62,516 nucleotides of DNA. It comes from an uncultured Anaerotignum sp. GTDB taxonomy: Bacteria; Bacillota; Clostridia; Lachnospirales; Anaerotignaceae. Shown in pieces: positions 17,239-25,479 of the stretch. Location: positions 1-62,516 of the forward strand of contig NZ_CAKQVD010000004.1 of assembly GCF_934277605.1 (NCBI RefSeq), written 5' to 3'. Made by a program: the position numbers and the translations under genes. Position 1 is the stretch's first letter. Each line of letters opens with the position of its first letter. The notes below the pieces were generated by a model that was given only the letters and a program-made list of their open reading frames with translations, searched no databases and had not been told where the DNA came from.

Positions 17239-18417
17239 ATGGGGAAAAACCATGGCAGACCAAAAAAGAAAACCGCAAGAAAGCGGAAGTATATGAAGCC
17301 ATTGGGATATGATTTTACGGTTTTATTCATCGTGCTGACATTGGTGCTGTTTGGCGTGGTTATGATTTTCAGCTCCAGCTATTATTATACAATGACGACG
17401 GAGCGTTTTCATAACGATATGTTTTATTTCCTGAAGCGGCAGAGCCTTTGGGCAGTTTTGGGCATTGTGGCAATGATTGTTATGATGAACATACGGTATA
17501 CCTTCTGGAAACGGTTTGCAAAGGCGGCCTATTGGCTTTCCAATCTGTTTTTGCTGGCGTTGCCCTTTGTCGGCACAGAGGCGGGCGGTCAGAAGCGGTG
17601 GCTGGGGATTGGCTCGCTTTCCTTTCAGCCTTCGGAGTTTACGAAGATTGCCGTGATTCTGTTTCTTTCCTCTTATGTGATTGAGCATCGGAGGGAATTG
17701 GCAAATCTAAAGGGCTTTTTGAAGGCGTGCTGTGTGCTGCTGCTGCCTGTGGCGCTGATTGCAATATCAAACTTTTCCTCGGCGCTTTTGGTTGGGCTGA
17801 TGGGTGCAACGATTCTGTTTGTGGCAAGCCCTCGTGTTTGGTATTTTGGGGCGGCGGCGGCGGTTGCGGCACCGCTTTGCGGCCTTGCCGTGCTGATTCC
17901 GCAGTTCCGTTACAGATTGACACGAATCAAGACATGGCTGAACCCCTTTGCAGATCCCACAGGCACAGGCTTCCAGACGGTGCAGTCTCTTTATGCCTTG
18001 GCATCCGGCGGCTTATTCGGGCTTGGACTTGGGCAGAGTAGGCAGAAAACCTTTATCCCGGAGGCATATAACGATATTATCTTTGCGATTATTTGTGAGG
18101 AGCTTGGGATTGTCGGGGCGGCTTTGGTCATTCTGCTGTTTGCCGTGCTGATTTGGCGTGGGATTCGCATTGCCATTTCCGCAAAGGACAGCTATGGGAT
18201 GCTGTTGGCAACGGGGATCACGGCGGTCATTGCATTTCAGTCCATTATCAATATCGGGGTTGTTACGAATACGATTCCCAATACGGGGCAGCCGCTGCCG
18301 TTTATCAGCTACGGTGGTACGTCCCTGCTGTTTTTGATGGCAATGGTCGGCATGCTGCTGAATATTTCCCGTTATCCGAAGGAAAAGGAGGAGGAAAGAC
18401 AGAGCCATCGGCGATAG
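17239..18417 (+). CDS. ftsW: FtsW/RodA/SpoVE family peptidoglycan polymerase
   Basis: This SEDS glycosyltransferase polymerizes lipid II and partners with class B PBPs such as the two encoded upstream. The 392-residue protein has a basic N-terminal tail followed by about ten membrane helices. The signature NIGVVTNTIPNTGQPLPFIS is near residue 338 and the catalytic-loop segment KTWLNPFADPTGTGFQ near residue 234. At this locus in Clostridia it may serve division or, as SpoVE, sporulation. The sequence does not decide. The dcw block stops here; murG and ftsQ do not follow. Confidence 0.9.
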   Translation: MGKNHGRPKKKTARKRKYMKPLGYDFTVLFIVLTLVLFGVVMIFSSSYYYTMTTERFHNDMFYFLKRQSLWAVLGIVAMIVMMNIRYTFWKRFAKAAYWLSNLFLLALPFVGTEAGGQKRWLGIGSLSFQPSEFTKIAVILFLSSYVIEHRRELANLKGFLKACCVLLLPVALIAISNFSSALLVGLMGATILFVASPRVWYFGAAAAVAAPLCGLAVLIPQFRYRLTRIKTWLNPFADPTGTGFQTVQSLYALASGGLFGLGLGQSRQKTFIPEAYNDIIFAIICEELGIVGAALVILLFAVLIWRGIRIAISAKDSYGMLLATGITAVIAFQSIINIGVVTNTIPNTGQPLPFISYGGTSLLFLMAMVGMLLNISRYPKEKEEERQSHRR

Positions 18418-18481
18418 AAGCAGGGGATGCTGCAAATTCGTTGAAAAAGACGGTTTTTCTTACTTTTTTCGTTGTTTAGGG

Positions 18482-18510
18482 TTGACAAAACTGTTCAAAT
18501 TGAATAAAAT
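18482..18510 (+). promoter_or_regulatory. Promoter of valS
   Basis: TTGACA at 18482-18487, 17-base spacer, TAAAAT at 18505-18510: a near-consensus sigma-A promoter directly before the T-box leader. Confidence 0.85.
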
Positions 18511-18516
18511 CTTGAG

Positions 18517-18787
18517 GTATAGAAAGAAAAACAACACTGTGAAAGACAGAGAAAAAGAGGAGTACACATCCGAACTACACAGAGAGAAGGATTCATCGGC
18601 TGAAAAATCCTTTGTATCAAAGGATGTGGAAGGTAGCTTTGGAGTTGTTTCGCTGAAGGAGATGGGAAATCTTTGGGTAGGCGAAGCCGGCAGACGCCGT
18701 TACAGGTCACAAAGAGTCCGTTTTTGAAACGGGAAATAAGGTGGTACCGCGAGCTTTCGTCCTTTGTTGAGGCGAAAGCTTTTTTTG
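18517..18787 (+). promoter_or_regulatory. T-box leader of valS (predicted GUA specifier)
   Basis: This leader senses uncharged tRNA-Val and prevents termination. The T-box core AAGGTGGTACCGCG is at 18738-18751. The terminator follows: AGCTTTCG at 18752-18759 pairs with CGAAAGCT at 18773-18780, then T7. Stem III is CCGTTT-TTG-AAACGG at 18718-18732. In stem I, CACATCC pairs with GGATGTG (18622-18628). The specifier loop has AGTA on its 5' side and GAAG-GTA on its 3' side, so I read GTA at 18633-18635 as the valine specifier codon. The ileS leader obeys the same layout. Confidence 0.93.
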
Positions 18788-18829
18788 TTTGGTTCACAGT
18801 GAAATAAAAAAACATAGGAGGAACATACG

Positions 18830-21463
18830 ATGAAAGAGCTGGCAAAGAATTTTGACCCCTCTGTTGTAGAGGAAAGACTTTACAACAAATGGATGGAAAA
18901 GAAATATTTCCATACAGAAGTAGATAAAACAAAAGAACCCTTTTGCATTGTGATGCCGCCCCCGAATATTACAGGGCAGCTGCACATGGGACACGCACTG
19001 GATAACACCATGCAGGATATTTTGATTCGCTGGAAAAGAATGGCGGGCTACAACACACTTTGGGTGCCCGGCATTGACCATGCAAGCATTTCCACAGAGC
19101 TGAAGGTTGTGCAGAAAATGGCCGCGGAAGGGCTGACCAAGGAGGACGTTGGCCGTGAGGGCTTTTTGGAACGTGCTTGGGCTTGGAAGGAAGAATACGG
19201 CGGCATTATCCTGAATCAGCTGAGAAAGCTGGGCTGCTCTTGCGACTGGGACCGTGTGCGCTTTACCATGGATGAGGGCTGCTCCGAGGCGGTTTTGGAA
19301 ACCTTCTGCCGTTTGTATGAAAAGGGCTACATCTATCGCGGGGAGAAGATTATCAACTGGTGCCCCGAATGTCAGACCACGATTTCCGATGCGGAGGTGG
19401 AACACGTTGACACCGCAGGGCATTTCTATCACATCAATTATCCCATCGTTGGTTCTGATGAAAAGCTGAGATTGGCAACCACAAGACCGGAAACCATGCT
19501 GGGCGATACGGCGGTTGCTGTGCACCCGGAGGATGAAAGATATCAGCATTTGATTGGCAAGACCTGTATCGTTCCTGTTTTGAACAAGGAGGTACCGATT
19601 GTTGCGGATGCGTATGTTGACAGAGAATTTGGTACAGGTGTTGTAAAAATCACACCTGCACATGATCCGAATGACTTTGAGGTTGGCTTGAGACATGATT
19701 TGCCCCGTATCTGCGTGATGAATGATGATGGCACCATGAATGAGCTGGCAGGCAGATTTGCAGGCATGGACAGAATGGAGGCCAGAAAGGAAATCGTAAA
19801 GCAGCTTGAGGCAGAGGGCTATCTGGTTGAAATCGAGGATATTACTCATGCGGTAGGCTGCCATGAAAGATGCCACGTTGCCATTGAGCCTATGATTAAG
19901 CTGCAGTGGTTTGTGAAGATGGATGAGCTGGCAAAGCCTGCCATCAAGGTTTATCAGGAGCAGGAGCTGAAATTTGTTCCCGAACGCTTCGGCAAGATTT
20001 ATATGCACTGGCTGGACAACATCCGTGACTGGTGTATTTCCCGTCAGCTTTGGTGGGGACACAGAATCCCTGCATATTATTGTGCGGACTGCGGCCATAT
20101 CACAGTGGCAAAGGCAAACCCCGGCAAATGTGAAAAATGCGGCTCCGCAAGCATTCGTCAGGATGAGGATACACTGGATACTTGGTTCAGCTCTGCGCTG
20201 TGGCCCTTCTCTACACTGGGCTGGCCCCACGAAACAGAGGAGCTGAAGCATTTTTATCCCACAAGCGTTTTGGTAACCGGCTATGATATTATTTTCTTCT
20301 GGGTTATCAGAATGGTATTCTCCGGCATGGAGCAGATGGGCAAAAAGCCGTTTAGTGATGTTTTGATTCACGGCTTGATTCGTGATGACCAAGGACGGAA
20401 ATTCTCTAAATCCTTGGGGAACGGCATTGATCCCTTGGAGGTTATCGCAAATTATGGTGCTGACCCCCTGCGTTTGATGCTGATTACAGGCAATGCACCG
20501 GGGAACGATATGCGTTTTTACTGGGAGAGACTGGATAACTGCAGAAACTTCTGCAATAAGATGTGGAATGCCTCCCGTTTCGTGATGATGAATATGGAGG
20601 AGGGCGAAGAACCCAAGTTCTTAATGCTGACCTCTGCGGATAAATGGATTCTTTCCAAGGTAAACACACTGGCGAAGGAAGTGCAGGAAAACCTGAGCAA
20701 ATATGACCTTGGCTTAGCGGCACAGAAGGTTTATGATTTCATCTGGGATGAATATTGCGACTGGTACATTGAAATGGTGAAGCCTCGTTTGTATAACAAG
20801 GAGGACAGCACCAGAGCGGCAGCATTGTGGACCTTGAAGCAGGTTTTGATTAACGCATTGAAGCTGATGCACCCCTTCATGCCCTTCATTACTGAGGAGC
20901 TGTTTATGCACATACAGGAGGATGAGGAAAGCATTATGACTTCTCAGTGGCCTGTGTATAAGGAGGAATGGAACTACAAGGAAAATGAGGCGGAAATTGA
21001 CGCAATCAAGGAAGCGGTTAGAAATATCCGTAATATCCGTGCGGAAATGAATGTGGCACCCTCTAAGAAGGTACACGTTTATGTTGTTTCCGAAAGCGAC
21101 GAGGTGCGCTATATCTTTGAACATTCCAAGGTGTTCTTCAAGACCTTGGGACACGCAAGCGAGGTTACTGTGCAGGCAGACAAGGCAGGCATTGGCGAGG
21201 ATGCGGTATCCGTTGTGATTCAGGATGCAACCATCTATATGCCTTTGGCTGAGCTGGTTGATTTCGCAAAGGAAATTGAGCGTCTGGAGAAGGAAAAGGC
21301 AAAGCTGGAAAAAGAGGTTGACCGTGTGGTGAAGAAGCTGGCAAACCAAGGCTTTGTGGCAAAGGCACCTGCGCACGTGATTGAAGAAGAACGGGCAAAG
21401 GAAGAAAAATATAAAACAATGCTGGCGCAGGTTGAGGAAAGATTGGCACAGCTGAAGAAATAA
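18830..21463 (+). CDS. valS: Valyl-tRNA synthetase
   Basis: ValRS charges tRNA-Val and edits misactivated threonine. The 877-residue protein is full length. It shows the HIGH-type motif HMGH (52-55), GIDHAS near residue 83, the editing domain at about 200-350 (TRPETMLGDTAVAVHP), the lysine loop KFSKS near residue 523 and a C-terminal coiled-coil tRNA-binding arm at about 810-877. This gene order, T-box then valS, matches tRNA-dependent control. A strong terminator follows at 21482. Confidence 0.97.
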   Translation: MKELAKNFDPSVVEERLYNKWMEKKYFHTEVDKTKEPFCIVMPPPNITGQLHMGHALDNTMQDILIRWKRMAGYNTLWVPGIDHASISTELKVVQKMAAEGLTKEDVGREGFLERAWAWKEEYGGIILNQLRKLGCSCDWDRVRFTMDEGCSEAVLETFCRLYEKGYIYRGEKIINWCPECQTTISDAEVEHVDTAGHFYHINYPIVGSDEKLRLATTRPETMLGDTAVAVHPEDERYQHLIGKTCIVPVLNKEVPIVADAYVDREFGTGVVKITPAHDPNDFEVGLRHDLPRICVMNDDGTMNELAGRFAGMDRMEARKEIVKQLEAEGYLVEIEDITHAVGCHERCHVAIEPMIKLQWFVKMDELAKPAIKVYQEQELKFVPERFGKIYMHWLDNIRDWCISRQLWWGHRIPAYYCADCGHITVAKANPGKCEKCGSASIRQDEDTLDTWFSSALWPFSTLGWPHETEELKHFYPTSVLVTGYDIIFFWVIRMVFSGMEQMGKKPFSDVLIHGLIRDDQGRKFSKSLGNGIDPLEVIANYGADPLRLMLITGNAPGNDMRFYWERLDNCRNFCNKMWNASRFVMMNMEEGEEPKFLMLTSADKWILSKVNTLAKEVQENLSKYDLGLAAQKVYDFIWDEYCDWYIEMVKPRLYNKEDSTRAAALWTLKQVLINALKLMHPFMPFITEELFMHIQEDEESIMTSQWPVYKEEWNYKENEAEIDAIKEAVRNIRNIRAEMNVAPSKKVHVYVVSESDEVRYIFEHSKVFFKTLGHASEVTVQADKAGIGEDAVSVVIQDATIYMPLAELVDFAKEIERLEKEKAKLEKEVDRVVKKLANQGFVAKAPAHVIEEERAKEEKYKTMLAQVEERLAQLKK

Positions 21464-21481
21464 GAAAAATAAAATTTGAAT

Positions 21482-21508
21482 CCCCTTGGGAATCCCAAGG
21501 GGGTTTTT
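21482..21508 (+). terminator. Terminator after valS
   Basis: CCCCTTGGG-AAT-CCCAAGGGG is a perfect 9-bp stem followed by G and T5. It separates valS from the convergent glyoxalase-family gene and may work for both strands. Confidence 0.88.
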
Positions 21509-21526
21509 GTTGTGGCGGAAAGAGCA

Positions 21527-21892
21527 TTAGGGCTTAGGGATAATTTCGAGCCAATAGTTGTCTGGATCGTTGATGAAATAAATCCCCATTTCGGGATTTT
21601 CAAAGCAGATGCAGCCCATTTCCTTATGCTTTGCATGCGCCGCATCAAAATCCTCTGCCTGAAACGCAAGATGAAATTCGTTTTCGCCAAGATTATACGG
21701 CTCCTTGCGTTCCTTCAGCCAAGTCAGCTCCAGTGTGAAATCGGATTTTCCGTCGCCCAGATAAACAAGCTTCCAGCTGCCGTCGGGGGCTTCCTTGCGG
21801 CGAACCTCCTTTAGACCAAGTGCGGCTTCATAGAAGGCAATGCTTTTTTCTAAATCCAACACGTTATAATTATAATGATTAAAGGTAAACAT
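21527..21892 (-). CDS. Glyoxalase/bleomycin-resistance fold protein (lactoylglutathione lyase-like)
   Basis: This 121-residue vicinal-oxygen-chelate protein closely follows the glyoxalase I pattern: FNHYNYNVLDLEKSIAFYEA at the N-terminus and NYWLEIIP near the C-terminus, with metal-ligand candidates His6, Glu55, His74 and Glu117. A Clostridium-type glyoxalase I that detoxifies methylglyoxal is plausible. Other VOC activities cannot be excluded. Its AAGGAGG site lies 11 bases after the stop of the upstream His-tailed gene, so the two are probably one transcript. Confidence 0.82.
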   Translation of the reverse strand: MFTFNHYNYNVLDLEKSIAFYEAALGLKEVRRKEAPDGSWKLVYLGDGKSDFTLELTWLKERKEPYNLGENEFHLAFQAEDFDAAHAKHKEMGCICFENPEMGIYFINDPDNYWLEIIPKP

Positions 21893-21903
21893 ACGAATCC
21901 TCC

Positions 21904-23421
21904 TTAATGATGATGATGGTCGTGGTCATGTCCACAGCCGCAGTCATGGTCATGGTGGTGGTCATGCCCACAGCCGCAGGCCTCCTCGGTATCTTCGGTC
22001 AGGGATTGCCAGCCGTTTTCGCTGAATACCATGCCAACTTTATCCACAATCAAAACCTTTTGCTCCTCGGAGGTGGCTTTATCAATCGCCTCCATCAGCA
22101 TATCCATAACGTCATGGACGGAATAAATCGGGGGCAGAGCGCCGGTCAGGTTCTGCATGGCAAGCTTTCTGGTCTGTGCAGGCAGGGTATCGAAATGGTT
22201 TCGTGTTTTTTCGATGAAGGCTTGGAACAGGGCTTTCTTTTCTGCGGCGGTTGCGGCAGGCAAATCCTCCGGAACATCGAAATGGAACAGCTCATCATTC
22301 AAATCGCTGAAGAAGCACTCGCGGATAAATTCCTCTGTCATCAAGACCTTTTTGGTATCTGCGGAGAAATCCGCAAAGGAGCCTACCTTTTGCAGCAGTG
22401 TATATTCCTCCTTGCCGATGGCGTTTGCTTTATCAATGACAGGCTCAACGGTTTCCTCGAGCTGTTCGATCAGAGTATCCAGATAAGCCGCTTTTTCCGT
22501 CATTGTCAGCTTATCACTGATAAAATCGCAGACGATGTGATACAAATCGGCATAGGCGGCACTGCCTTCTGTGATATCCGCAAAGGAATAGGTCAGATAG
22601 AACAGAAGAATGAGCGAGTTGATATCGTGCAGGATGCAGGAGAAATATTCCTCAATCTGCTCAAGGTCTTCAAAGACTGTCTTCAGCTCCTCATAGAAAT
22701 TTGCAAGCTCCTCATCAGACAGCTTATTGGGCAGCAGCATTTGCTTTTGCCCAATCCACTGTGCAAGGGTGGGGAAATATTTGCCATAGAGGGGATTTTC
22801 CTGCGGACTGCAAAAGCCCTCAAACGCCTTGAGAGAGGCGGCGATAAATTCCTTGCTTTCGCCTGCAAAGGCGGCCTCCAGGGAGGCAAGAACCGCATCA
22901 TAATATTTATCCCTTGTCATATAGAGGGGGATACATTTCAAAAGCTGTCCCATATAGGTTTTCTGATCGAGCAGGGTTTCCGCACTTTCCATGAAGGCAT
23001 GGCAATCTGCGAAGAACAAAGACCATTCCACCTGCTTTTGAGAAACGCCGTCCTCTTTATATTTACGCAGAGCCACTTGGTCGCTCACCAAGGTGGAAAT
23101 GACATTCCACTGGGAGAAGTAGCTGTAAATGGTTTCATAGATGGAAAGCAGACGCTTTTTCAGCTCCATGCAATCCTCCAGTGCTGCCATGCGGGATTCG
23201 GCATCGCTTTCCAGCAAATCCTCCAGACGAATGAGATATGCCTTGATTTCATCCTTGATTTCCTGCACATCGGCAGGGATTTCATAGGGGAGGGCGGTCA
23301 CGCCTTTTTCTGCATCCTCCATGGCGCTCATCAGCATTAAGAGCAGAGAGCCGACTGCCTGCTGATAGATATAATCGGCAGAGAGATTTCTTATTTTTTC
23401 TTCTAATGCGATATTGGACAT
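21904..23421 (-). CDS. Uncharacterized protein with His/Asp/Cys-rich metal-binding tail
   Basis: I do not recognise a family. The 505-residue protein is mostly acidic helix, with no signal peptide or membrane segment. The last 24 residues are two near-identical blocks of CGCGHD followed by HHHDHD or HDHHHH, a pattern used by nickel, zinc or cobalt chaperones and storage proteins. Start ATG 23421 follows GGAGAA; a longer frame upstream has no ribosome site. It is followed by the glyoxalase-like gene, itself a metalloenzyme family, so metal delivery is a possible link, inferred only. Confidence 0.75.
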   Translation of the reverse strand: MSNIALEEKIRNLSADYIYQQAVGSLLLMLMSAMEDAEKGVTALPYEIPADVQEIKDEIKAYLIRLEDLLESDAESRMAALEDCMELKKRLLSIYETIYSYFSQWNVISTLVSDQVALRKYKEDGVSQKQVEWSLFFADCHAFMESAETLLDQKTYMGQLLKCIPLYMTRDKYYDAVLASLEAAFAGESKEFIAASLKAFEGFCSPQENPLYGKYFPTLAQWIGQKQMLLPNKLSDEELANFYEELKTVFEDLEQIEEYFSCILHDINSLILLFYLTYSFADITEGSAAYADLYHIVCDFISDKLTMTEKAAYLDTLIEQLEETVEPVIDKANAIGKEEYTLLQKVGSFADFSADTKKVLMTEEFIRECFFSDLNDELFHFDVPEDLPAATAAEKKALFQAFIEKTRNHFDTLPAQTRKLAMQNLTGALPPIYSVHDVMDMLMEAIDKATSEEQKVLIVDKVGMVFSENGWQSLTEDTEEACGCGHDHHHDHDCGCGHDHDHHHH

Positions 23422-23610
23422 AAGAAGTTCTCCTTTCTCAGTTTCAAATTTTTTATATCTTTTATTATAAAGGAAAAACGGCGAAAGCACAAGCGGACAA
23501 GGGCGGCGGCATTGCGGCAAAATAAAAACAGAGAGAGCAATTCCGAAGAAAAGTCCTCCCTGCTTTTTGAAGTTTTGAGAAAAAGATTTGCTTAGGTTAA
23601 TTTACTGTGA

Positions 23611-24189
23611 TTACAGCTCCCATTTTGCGCCCATCAGCTTGATGAACTCTCTTGTGATTGCGGAATCGCCGGGCCATGCGGGTGCAGTTACCAGATTGCC
23701 ATCAACAACAGCCTCGGAAGCATCCACAGCGACATATTCGCCGCCTGCCAGAGTGATATCGGGGCCGACTGCGGGATATGCGGTTGCTTTTTTGCCCTTG
23801 AGCACATTTGCGGCAGTCAAAATCTGAGGGCCGTGGCAGATTGCTGCAACGGGTTTATTTGCTGCGAAGAATTCCTGCACGATTTCGATGACTCTGGGAG
23901 TCAGTCTCAGATATTCGGGAGAGCGCCCGCCTGTGATGAACAGACCTGCGTAATCGGCAGTATTCACTGCATCAAAATCTGCTGTCAGAGCAAAGTTGTG
24001 ACCTCTCTTTTCGGAGTATGTCTGCTCGCCTTCAAAATCGTGGATTGCAGTGCGGATGATGTCACCTGCTTTTTTATCGGGGCAAACAACATCTACCTGA
24101 TAGCCCAACATTTCCATTGCCTGAAAGGGTACCATGGTTTCATAATCCTCTGTGAAATCGCCTGCTAACATCAATACCTTCTTTGCCAT
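23611..24189 (-). CDS. DJ-1/PfpI family protein
   Basis: This is a 192-residue class I glutamine-amidotransferase-like protein of the DJ-1/PfpI family. Members act as protein or glyoxal deglycases, chaperones or peptidases. The nucleophile elbow AICHGPQ near residue 117 carries the conserved Cys-His pair, and FITGGRSPEYLR near residue 85 is typical. ATG 24189 (MAKKVLML) follows AGGAGGAATTC. The promoter TTGTCA-17-TATAAT reads toward it from 24310. Its leader holds a hairpin of ACAGTTTTTT with AAAAAACTGT at about 24220-24241. Confidence 0.85.
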   Translation of the reverse strand: MAKKVLMLAGDFTEDYETMVPFQAMEMLGYQVDVVCPDKKAGDIIRTAIHDFEGEQTYSEKRGHNFALTADFDAVNTADYAGLFITGGRSPEYLRLTPRVIEIVQEFFAANKPVAAICHGPQILTAANVLKGKKATAYPAVGPDITLAGGEYVAVDASEAVVDGNLVTAPAWPGDSAITREFIKLMGAKWEL

Positions 24190-24281
24190 AAGAATTCCTC
24201 CTTTTTTCAAGAAAAACATGACAGTTTTTTAGAAAAAACTGTTGATTTATTGATTAAAGATGTTTCTTTTTTACAATTTCT

Positions 24282-24310
24282 ATTATAGACCTGTTGGGAC
24301 AAAATGACAA
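24282..24310 (-). promoter_or_regulatory. Promoter of the DJ-1/PfpI gene
   Basis: On the minus strand TTGTCA (24310-24305), 17-base spacer, TATAAT (24287-24282). Confidence 0.75.
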
Positions 24311-24371
24311 GGGGATGGGCGAAAAAAATCCATACAAAATTGATAGTATTGATTTGGTAGAATTGATGTGC

Positions 24372-24400
24372 TTGAATTGCAGGGGAAAAAGAGATAAAAT
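24372..24400 (+). promoter_or_regulatory. Promoter of the HAD phosphatase gene
   Basis: TTGAAT at 24372-24377, 17-base spacer, TAAAAT at 24395-24400, ending 22 bases before the start codon. Confidence 0.7.
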
Positions 24401-24422
24401 AGAAGGATATGGAGGTGAGGGC

Positions 24423-25091
24423 ATGAAGATAGAGGGAATTTTGTTTGATTTGGATGGGACATTATTGGATACACTGGAGGACTTGACGGACAGCGTGAAT
24501 GTGACGCTGCAGGCGCATGGCTTTCCGCTGCGCAGGAAGGAGGAAATCCGCAGATTTCTGGGAAACGGCAGTGAGGCGCTGCTGCGTGCCGCCTTGCCGA
24601 AGGGAACGGAGGCTTCTGTTTTTGCGGCCTGCTTGGCGGAATATCAGGCGTATTATCAGGCGCACATGGAGGAGAAAACGGCACCCTATGCGGAGATTTT
24701 GCCCTTACTGGAGCGACTGCGGGAAAACGGCCTGCGGCTTGGCGTGGTATCGAATAAATTTGACACGGCAGTGAAGGGGCTGTGCGAAAAATATTTTGCA
24801 GGGAGAATTGATGCGGCGGCAGGGGAGAGAGAGGCCGAGGGGATTCGGCGAAAGCCGGCACCCGATATGGTGCTTACGGCGGCGAAGCGGCTGGGCGTAA
24901 GGCCGGAGAGGTGCTTATACATCGGGGATTCCGAGGTGGATATACAGACAGAGAAAAATGCGGGAATGGAATGTATCAGCGTTTGCTGGGGCTTTCGTGA
25001 CGAGGCATTTTTGAAGCAGGCGGGGGCAAGCCGCTTGGTACATAGCCCAAGGGAGCTGTTACAGCTTATTTTGGAGGAAAAGGACGCATAA
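24423..25091 (+). CDS. HAD-family hydrolase, phosphoglycolate phosphatase-like
   Basis: This is a 222-residue haloacid-dehalogenase phosphatase. Motif I is FDLDGTLLDT (nucleophile Asp8-type), motif II is the serine in GVVSNK near residue 105, the motif III lysine is in RRKPAPD near residue 142, and motif IV is YIGDSEVD near residue 165. The helical cap at about 15-80 matches the Gph/PpaX subgroup, which hydrolyses phosphoglycolate or pyrophosphate. Substrate is not decided here. ATG 24423 follows GGAGGTGAGG; the upstream in-frame extension would cross the promoter. Confidence 0.87.
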   Translation: MKIEGILFDLDGTLLDTLEDLTDSVNVTLQAHGFPLRRKEEIRRFLGNGSEALLRAALPKGTEASVFAACLAEYQAYYQAHMEEKTAPYAEILPLLERLRENGLRLGVVSNKFDTAVKGLCEKYFAGRIDAAAGEREAEGIRRKPAPDMVLTAAKRLGVRPERCLYIGDSEVDIQTEKNAGMECISVCWGFRDEAFLKQAGASRLVHSPRELLQLILEEKDA

Positions 25092-25095
25092 GAAC

Positions 25096-25122
25096 AGCCG
25101 ACAGTGAAAAGAACTGTCGGCT
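25096..25122 (+). repeat. 27-bp palindromic direct repeat, copy 1
   Basis: AGCCGACAGT and ACTGTCGGCT form a perfect 10-bp stem with a 7-base loop. An identical 27-bp copy lies at 25443-25469. This copy is 5 bases after the HAD phosphatase stop and has no T-run after it, so it is not a standard terminator. Confidence 0.9.
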
Positions 25123-25442
25123 CAAGGTGTCGACAAAGTCGACACCTAAGTCGAAATCAGGATTTCGACTTGCTAAGACAGAGGAGTAAACAGACGAGTT
25201 CCATTAGCTTAAAAGCCTTGAAACCTTGTCAGCACTTTGCTTCGCAAAGCCGCCTACGGCGGCGGGGTATATCTTCCCCGTGCATTACTGTTTTCCTCGC
25301 CGGAAGTACTGGCACTGCATAGCAGCAGCCCTTTGGGCTGGTTTGTCAGCAAACTGCCTCGCCGACTGCGGATTCCATTTGGGAAACGGATTTGTTTCCC
25401 AAACCCTTCCGCTACCTCAAAATTACTTTGTCTACAATCTGA

Positions 25443-25469
25443 AGCCGACAGTGAAAAGAACTGTCGGCT
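25443..25469 (+). repeat. 27-bp palindromic direct repeat, copy 2
   Basis: This copy is identical to 25096-25122. It is followed by GTTTTGCTTTTT, so it could terminate plus-strand transcription of the hairpin array. It lies 10 bases beyond the stop of the convergent lipoprotein gene. Confidence 0.9.
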
Positions 25470-25479
25470 GTTTTGCTTT

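Larger units (their letters stand above)
25096..25469. repeat. Hairpin array bounded by identical palindromes
   Basis: This 374-bp stretch has no believable gene. Apart from the two flanking copies it contains perfect stems at 25125-25147 (10 bp, loop AAA), 25148-25171 (11 bp, loop AG), 25235-25249 (6 bp, loop TTC), 25249-25263 (6 bp, loop TAC), 25263-25280 (5 bp), 25326-25340 (6 bp, loop TTT), 25341-25354 (5 bp) and 25378-25403 (10 bp). It resembles a composite of palindromic elements or a structured RNA. I cannot name it. Confidence 0.8.

Noticed and set aside
21907..23340. 477-codon plus-strand frame opposite the His-tailed protein
   Set aside because: It mirrors the minus-strand gene, starts with the complement of the His codons and lacks a ribosome site. 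The minus-strand frame has a proper start and a downstream partner.
25443..25469. Resemblance of GAAGCCGACAGTGAAA to a conserved part of the FMN riboswitch
   Set aside because: Only this short stretch matches, it is part of a simple palindrome repeated at 25096, no other FMN aptamer segment is present and no riboflavin gene follows.
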